NCBI GenBank assembly: GCA_030407085.1
Contig: CM059586.1
Span: forward strand, 17,688,001-17,752,000
Length of the DNA: 64,000 nucleotides
Direction of reading: 5' to 3'
Source: Trichopria drosophilae
Lineage: Eukaryota > Arthropoda > Insecta > Hymenoptera > Diapriidae
In this document: piece by piece, positions 33,784 to 42,700 of the stretch
Layout of the letters: each line of letters starts with the position of its first letter
Position numbering within the stretch: position 1 is the stretch's first letter
Notes under the pieces: generated by a model
What the model was told of the DNA's origin: nothing
Databases searched by the model: none
The model's input: the letters and a program-made list of their open reading frames with translations, nothing else
Position numbers and translations under genes: made by a program

Positions 33784-36700
33784 GTGAGTTATTAAATTTT
33801 CCGTTTTTCTAAATAGAAATCAATTGACACTCTGGATTTTATTTTACTGCTCTGACCAACTCCAGATAACGAATCGGAATAACGATAGCGTTTGTAATTT
33901 TCATGAATAAAAAGTAATAGGAGTAATAAATTTTCATAGCAAATAGTAGTAAAATAAAATTTAATAAAGATACTATTAGAAATGTAACAAAATTAACACA
34001 AACTCTTTTAGCGTAACATTTAACCTCGAGTACGAAGGGGGAGCGTATAGTTTAGATTAAAACATTTTAACAGAATATGTGAAGAAATAACATTTTTATT
34101 TTTACACATTCTCGCAGATGTTTTAGACGATATGTAACTGTCGAATGCATATGAATATTTAAAGTAAAGAACATTGCGGTGTTTACGTTAAAAAATATAT
34201 GCAAATTTAATATGGACTTTGCTCACAATAATAGAATAGTTTTCAGTCATTTGTTGTATTAAAATATTTAATTATAACTCTGATACTGTTTAAAACATAT
34301 TGTCACAGATGTTTTATTAATTCGTTTAATTTTAAAAATAAGTTACCTTAATATAATTCCTCATTTTAAGTTAAATATGTATCTAGTACACTGTAAAAAG
34401 AGTAGTGTGAAATTACTGCGCTGAACGAGGGTAATCAGCAGGACCTACAGTAGAATCATATAAATTTTTCTATTGAAATAATACGACCGAAATGTAATAA
34501 ACTGCAACAAACCATTTTAAACTTCTAATGAACAATACATTACACAGCCCAACAAAAATTTTAAAATATCACGTTGCCCTATAAGTAAAAGTCGATTCTG
34601 GTAGGATTTTTGCTCCGGAATCCAAATATGACCGTCAAAATATCCAATTGGCTCTAGTTTTTGAGATATTGAAGGTCAAACATGTCAAAAAATCCGATTT
34701 TGGGCATTTTGAGCATTTATTCACAGCACTAAAAAATTCTGTTGTTCCAATAGTAAGAGTCAATTCTGATAAGAGTTTTTCCACAGAATCAAAATATGCA
34801 CGCCAAAATATTGATTTGGACCTACTTTTTGCACAAAATTGAAGGTCGAAAAAGTAAAAAATCGTGTTTTAGGACATTTTCACATCTATACTACAGAACT
34901 CGACGCAAAATATCAAGAAATGCAAATTGGCAGATCCAATATGTCCGACGAACTTTTAGAAATTTGAATCACTTCAAACTCATTATCATTTTGGAAACTT
35001 TACTTTGTTTTTTACCAAATCGAAGGTCAAAGGGGTAAAAAATCGTGTTTTCAGACATTCTTTTCTGTTTTTCTAGAAAACTAGTTAAGACGATAATGAG
35101 TTTGAAGTGGTTCGAATTTTAATAGGTTTTTCGGACATGTTGGATCCACCATTTTGTGTTTTTTTATTATTTCCGTTGCGTTCTGTAGTATAGACGTAAA
35201 GAATATCCTAAAGCAAGCTTTTTTACAATTTTGACCTGGAATTTGGACAAAAAATAAATCCAATTCAATATTTCCGAATACATATTTCGATTCTGTGAGA
35301 AAAATTATATGAAAATTGACTTTTACTAGTGGAGCAACATCATTTTTTGGTATCTGTGAACAGATATTGAAAAATGCCGAAAATCACATTTTTAACCGCT
35401 TTGACCTTCAATATCTCAAAAACTTGAGCCAATTGGATATTTTGGTGGTCATATTTGTAGGGCACCAAATTTTGTTGGGCTGTGTTATCAATGTATATTA
35501 ATATTCTTATAAAAATAAATCAGGTGCATTAATAAAATAATGATAATCTAACAAAAAATATGAAGTGAATGACTTTTCCCGCATATAATGTTTTTCCGTT
35601 TAAAACACTCTTAACTATCGTTCCCTTGAAGAGCGTTATATCGAGATTGTGCTGTACTTTGATCGTGAATAAATCCCTAGAAACAGTGTGAAATTACAAA
35701 AAAAAATTGTAAATTTACAACGAAATGAAATGATTTTACACAACCGTGAACTGCGAAGGGAAACTGTGCTTGCGCAAGCGTGACAATTTAACACAACCGT
35801 CACATACTTTCACAACTGAAAACGCAATTTTACCCAAAATAGTGGTTCAAAACTTATGTTAGTAAAATTACATCGTTCAGAGTAGGTAACAGTTTACAAT
35901 TTTACAGTAAAATTAATATTATTAACTAAAAACAGTGAAATAACCGAGGGATTCATATTTTTACCATTTTCAAAGTAAGAATTTCTTCGGTGTGTATTTA
36001 AAACTGTAGTGTGATTTTATAATGCCACAGTAACTTTACACTGGTCTTTTTTTTAATCTACCTTCAAATTCGTATTGAATTAAACCGCCTCATTCTAATT
36101 AATTTTTAATATAATGCTGATACTATCGTAATAATTCACTGTTATTTATTTTTATTTGCTGCGATATACTGATTAATATTTTAGTAGGGTAAGTGAGGTT
36201 AATGTCGGCCACACATTTTGGTTTTTTGATATAAATTTTAAATTACGTCAGTAATTTTTACGAAATGCGTATGGTGCTCACATACGTAATTGGTATTATA
36301 TCACACGTGGTACTAGTGGTACTAGTGGCCACTAGATAATTGTGGTACTTGACAATTTTAACTGATATATGCATAGTCCCATTTTATGGCAAATTTCATC
36401 TTTTTCTCATATTTTTCATAAGAAACTAATAATTTGTTTTAGAAACAACTTTTTCCAAAGTTACAAAGTTGCGAAATGCTGAATAAAGGATTACTGAATT
36501 TAATTAATTACGCATTAGAATGATACCTTACAACAATAAATAAAAAAATTCAATTTTTTTAAAAGTAGCCGACCATTGTAGCATTTATGGTTTTTTTGTT
36601 TTTTGTTTATTTATTTCGAAAAATAACAAAATATTATACATGGCCAATGCTTTTGAAGTATACAGGTGCCCTATATTAAACAAAATTAATATAGAATACT

Positions 36701-39700
36701 ACAGAAATATTGAACAACTAAAAAGATTAAAAAATCCGGGACTTAGTCCTTAAGTGGCCTTACAGTATGTTTAACTATGTTGGCAATTACCAGTTTATGT
36801 GTAAAAATTTTGTTGAGTACAGTACCACAGTAGTTTATCAGTTACAACAATTTAAGAAACACCTTTTATCTATTTATAAATCAAGTTTGATAATGAACTA
36901 CGAAATACGTCATATTTCAAAATTTTTTAGGTATTTTCGAAATGGAATTAAACCACATTTTCATGACAGATTAATTAAGTTATTTGCTTTATTAACCCAT
37001 TAACGCCTGAAATGGCATTTTTTATACTTCGTTTTCAATCAAGTATTTCGTATCAAAATGGAAGTCGGAAACAATTGAAAGGTACATATCCTATTGTTTT
37101 CGAGGTCGCTCTTCAAGATTCCGAGGTCAAAATTGAGTTTGTTTGAAAATTTTTTATTGAAAATGAAGTATAAAAATTGTCATTTCAGGCGTCAATGGGT
37201 TAACCACAACTTTATTTAATTGAAGAAATCAAAACAAATAAAAAACAGAATTAAAGAGGAATTGTATATTTTATCACAATGAAATAAGTGATAAAATCAG
37301 TAGAAACTACTAACTAATCAAAGTGAAAAAACTTTAGCAACAGTAACGATGATTAAGTACCGCTACAATAAAATCATAATCCCCCATTATGATAATAATG
37401 TTTATGTTTTATTTAGGGCTCGAAGTCGCAAAGACAGTACTGGCAAAAGCGACTCGGAGGCGAACGACAAGGATACCAAAAGAGATCGTGGCAGAGATAA
37501 AGAAAGAAAGAAACGTTCTGCGTCTTCGTCAAGTAGTGGTAGTAGGTAAGATAATGACTCTACTTTACATTAATTACTTATAATTTTTCTGAAATATTCT
37601 TCATTATACAACTTTTTGATATTATGATTATTATTATTGCCGTATAAAGCTACACTTTGTAAATAATTCAGTGCATTAAGGATTGAATCTATTATAAACA
37701 TGTTGTTATTTATTATTAATTTATCTTATTTACCAAACAAACGAAAAAGAATAAGATTGAATTGAGAAACGACACGATCCAATTCAAACTTCATTGATTT
37801 ATATAATTAAAAAATATATTATATAATTATATTTTTTTATTACAAAGAAAGAAGAAAAATAAATGTTACATCCATGACTGGTATTGTTTACATTTTAGTT
37901 CATGTAAAAACTCTTTCACTGTAAAAAATCAAGATGAAATTTACATCACACTTGCACTTCAAACTTTCTTTCTGAGTTCGAAACTGGACTATTTTTAGAT
38001 TATATTGTGAAAATTTGAAAATAATCTGTGGTGCCATTTGCAAGGAAACCAATTTTTAGTATTTAAAATATTGAAAATTCGATAGAATTTCATTGAACAT
38101 TAATAATATAATTTTTCTTTTATTAGAATACGTAAAAAGACATTGAGAGTAAATAAAGGTTTTATTGTGAATCTTAAAAATTATATATTTATTTAATTAA
38201 ATCTCTCAAAAATCGATTTTTAATATTATAAATTTAATAATACTAAATATTATAACCATGACTTGTAAAATTCGAATTTTTTCAGAATTAAGGTTAAAGT
38301 CCAAGACAGTGTTATAAATTTACGTTTATTATTGGAAATATACAAAACTGTACTCTTATGACGTTCATAGGTCATTTTTGGCCTACATTGGACTGTAATT
38401 TTACAAATAAAGGAAAAATATACTAAATTACATGAAAACTGCAAAAGTTTTTTAAAACTGCATTTTTTTAGTGTTTGTTTATTTATAACATTTTTACAAC
38501 AAATGAAATTTGAATATTATTGGTATATTTTAGACAAATATCTTAGCTTTGATAAGGTATTAATTTTCAACCGATTTATATCTTTAATAGTTTTGGTGTT
38601 TTTCGCTCACAGAAAGAATAGAAATTAAAAATGGAATTAAGTAAGGTAAATGTCCTAATTGTGAAACCGATGTTCATGACGTTTTGGTTATTAGCGATAA
38701 AATTGAACTAAAAAACCTTTGCTTTTTAGAATAATAATAACTTTTATGTAATCATTTTAAAGTTGCAAAATTATTTTATCAAGAAAAACTTTTGCTAAAC
38801 TACACGTCCCTATTATAGGGCTCCCAGTCAGTCTCTTTTTAGGAAATTAGTCTCTTTTTTCTACTTTAGTCCCTTTTATTTCCTTTTTTTTTGTCAAAAG
38901 TCCCTTTTACATCCTTTTTTTAACCTTTCAAATTTAAATTGTCTTTCTGCTGCTTTTTACGTCTTGTTTTCTGCGAATGAATAAATGTTTGATTAAGAAA
39001 AGTAATTCGTTTTTCAAATCCAAGGAAATATGACTATATTACTTACGTTTTAACTTGGGAGAAACTAAAAAATAGTATGAATCCATTCAAAATTATATCC
39101 ATATTGCTTTTCATCTATAAATTATTTTATAATATACATATACAGTATGTAGTATGCAACAAAAATTATATGATTATTTTTTTTCTCTTTTTAATTTAAA
39201 AACTTTGTTAAAATGTTTTGAAAAAACGATTACTTTTATTATGTAATAATAAAAAATTGTAAATAAACAAAACAATTTTCCATATTTATGATTTTATAAA
39301 TATAGGTTCCTTGTATACATAGACCCCTTATGAAAAAGTTGCAAAGCATCTTATGGAAATGGAAAAACTAAGTTATTGAAACTTTAAGGAACTATAACAA
39401 ACAATCTTTCGAAAAATACGAAAAAAAATGTTTTTTTTTTTTTCTTTTCCGACGAATTTAATAGTAATACAATAACAATTTTATAAAAATGTTTGATAAA
39501 AAAGATTTTTTTCGTCGAAAAAATAAAATTTTTTAAAATCCATCCATAATTAGTTAGAAAATATGTTTTTTTATTCACCAAATTTGCTTTGAATGTTTAA
39601 ATTAAAAACGAAAAAAATTTTAAAAAAAATTGAGAGTTCAATTTTTTGGGTAGAGAACCCGTATACGAAATTTGCAACCAAATCTGAAGGTCCAACAATA

Positions 39701-42700
39701 GAAAAAATTAAACGTTTTAGCGTGAAAAAATTGTTGTTTTTTTTTCGAATAAAGGCAATTCAAATTTGTTAATCCTTTTTGTAAACAATTTTTTACAAAT
39801 TTAAAGTGGTTTTTATTCCATTTATCCGCTAATTTTTTTTGTCACGTGTTCATGGGATGTTAAAATATCAAAATTTATGCACAGATTATGTAAAATTATT
39901 GTCATTTTGTTAATAATTAATAAACAAAGTGTAAAAATTGCCATTTTTAGATAAAAAATTGATTATTGACGAACCTTTTAGAGAAAACCTTACGAAGCTG
40001 CGTACTTGGTGGTTTTTGGGGTCATTGACTAAGAATCTGACTTCAGATTTTGAAAATTCAAAATGGCGGATCCAAGATGGCCGATCGAAAAGTGAAAAAT
40101 TACTCGATCGAGAAGAAAATAGGTAGTTTAGTGTTTTTGGGGTCACTGATTGCAAATATGAATTCAGATTTTGAAAATTCACAATGGCGGATTCAAGATG
40201 GCCGACTGAAATTCCGCCATATTGAATTTTCAAAATCTGAGTTCAGATTCGTAATCAGCGACACCAAAAACCCCCGAGTACACACTTTCGTCTTGATCAT
40301 GTAATATTTTACATTTTGTCGGCCATCTTGAATGCGCCATTTTGAATTTGCAAAATCTGAGATAAGATTCGTAATCAGCGACTCTAATAACCCCCGAGTA
40401 CCGGGTTTCATCTCGAACAGATAATTTTTTACATTTTTGTCGGCCATATTGAATCCGCCATTTTGAATTTTCAAAATCTGAGATCAGATTCGTAATCAGA
40501 GAGCCCAAAAACCCCCGAGTACCCAGTTTCATTAAAAATAGTTCACAAGAAAATTGTATGCCGCAAAGGGTTAAATACCTCAAAATTGAATTTATATAAA
40601 TGAAATTATCTGAGAGAAAGGTGGTCCCTGTGATGGTCCACCGTGCTTCAAAGGGCTAAAAAATACATATGGCAGTAGAAATTAGCAATAACTTGAAATA
40701 TTAAAATGTTCATTATCGGCATCTTAAATTATACTTTGAAACCAAAAATGATTTCAGTTCATCAGACAGCAGTTCGGCATCATCCAGTTCAAGCAGCGGC
40801 AGCAGCTCCAGATCCAGTTCATCCTCTAGTACATCGTCGAGCAGCTCTGGCAGCTCCTCGGCGAGTTCCAGAGACAGAGGACGCAAAGTTAGTAGGAGCA
40901 AAAGCGTAGATGCATCTCGGCGCCATGATCCTAAAGATAAGGAAAGGGAGAGAGAAAAGGAAAAGGACAAGGAACGAGAACGTGATCGAGAGCGTGATCG
41001 TGACCGAGACCGAGATCGCGATCGCGATCGCGACCGTGATCGCGACCGGGAACGTGACCGGGAACGTGAACGGGAACGTGAACGTGAACGCGAACGTGAA
41101 CGCGAACGGGAGCGTGAGCGAGAACGTGATCGGGATCGTGAACGCGAGAGGGAAAGAGAAAAAGAAAAGAAGAAAGTAAGCAATTCTGTACCAGAGAAAC
41201 CAAAACCAAAGCCTCGTGAAGCTCCACGATCCAGGTAACATAACCTATTTAATTTCTATTCTTAAGTCCAATCATTTTTCAATAAATTTTAATTGAAGTA
41301 GATTAGATGATGAATATTTTATTGTGAATTTAACCTAATTTTATTAAACTATTATACTGTGCCCCCCCCCCCCCTTAATATTTGCCTCGTCCGTCTTGTC
41401 TGTCCTTTTCTAACCCTCTCAATATTTGCCTAGTGAGGGAAAGAAATTTTTCTCCCTCATGTGGGCCAAAACTTTCACTACATTACGCATGTGTGATGTC
41501 GCCACAGAACCTCTCCGTGCGAAGTGGTGGGGAACAGCAATCGAGGGGTAAGGCAAATATTAGGGGGTAGCAAATACAATTTGTAGCAACTGATTTGGAA
41601 CTTACAGGTTCTACTTTATATATCATATTGCCAATGGTGCGCTTGAAAAAAATTAAACGAAAAGTCAAAACACTTCAGATTTTCCTGTGGATTTTGAAAG
41701 TACTATGTTTTTAGATTAAGAAAATCGTAGAATCAAAATCATTCATCGAAAGCTTTTTGAGAAAAGTGATTTTGAATATTTTTTATTAACATTTTCTTTG
41801 TTGACTAAAATTAATATTCATTTGTAAGTGAGTACTTATCTATTAAATTATTCTTTATTTTATAATAATCTACATAAAATGTATACAAATTACGCGTACT
41901 AAATGCAGAAATACATTAACAAATAATACAAATAACACAATAACACTGACAAATTATAAATGTAAACTGTTATTCGCTTCGTTCTTAACCTCGTTTTGTA
42001 CAACTCAAAATGATTCGAATTAAAAAGTATAATATTTTGTTACAAACAAAAATGTACAAAATTTGGGCCGAATTTCAAACAATATACTCAAAGTACTAAT
42101 GCTTTTGAAAACCCGCAGAAAATAAAAAAAAAAACTAATTATTTCACCTTCTCATATCACTCTCCATACAAATGCAGATGCGAGTTGTCAAAATTCACCA
42201 CCAGACGGCGTGGCCGGCGTCTTGCACTAAGCGAATACTGGCATACAGCCCTCAATAACTTTTGAGCATATTCCGGGTGATTTTGGGCAACTTTGTACAT
42301 CTCCCAGAAAGATTTGAAATTTAAATGCACTGATTCTATGGCCTGTTCACTAAAAAATCCTAAACCCATGCCATGTAATCCACAAAAAGACCCGATGTGG
42401 AAAAAACCGCGTGAACTTTCGGTGTTACACTTACCCCCAAACTTAAGTAGCTTTCTCTAAAAGTTTCTATGCAGTCTGTAATTTTCCTCAACATTGTTTC
42501 CAAAACAAGCAGAGACAACTACTTTGAAATCGTTATGCTTTTGCATATTTCAGTTCTCCTAGATTCGTTTGTCTTCTCAAAATGTCAATGTTGTCTAGCA
42601 GTTTTTTACAAGAATTACCTTTGAAGGCCGGAGAACCTTGAGTAATTTCGTGTTGCGTGTAGCAAGCTTCTGTCCAGGATAATGATTCTGATTCACATTC

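Larger units (their letters stand above)
33784..37416 (+). other. RNPS1: RNPS1 intron 1
   Basis: GTGAGT to TTTAG, about 3.6 kb, AT-rich. Besides the 942-bp palindrome and the TTAA MITE, 34,380-34,440 and 35,680-36,050 contain words such as AGTGTGAAATTAC, TTTTACACAACCGTGAA and CAACCGTCAC in both orientations. This suggests an older TIR element into which the palindrome inserted. 36,300-36,350 has a GGTACTAGT direct repeat. Confidence 0.7.

Noticed and set aside
34648..35501. Small ORFs inside the 942-bp palindrome
   Set aside because: They mirror each other across the palindrome centre and show no coding features.
39910..40583. Several overlapping ORFs with repeated KIQNGGF-like peptides
   Set aside because: Translations of the 110-125-bp satellite units in both directions, not a repeat protein gene.
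40713..41241. Long antisense ORFs rich in Arg-Ser and Phe/Leu opposite RNPS1 exon 3
   Set aside because: They mirror the repetitive RD/RE codons of the real exon. Splice sites and conservation support only the plus strand.
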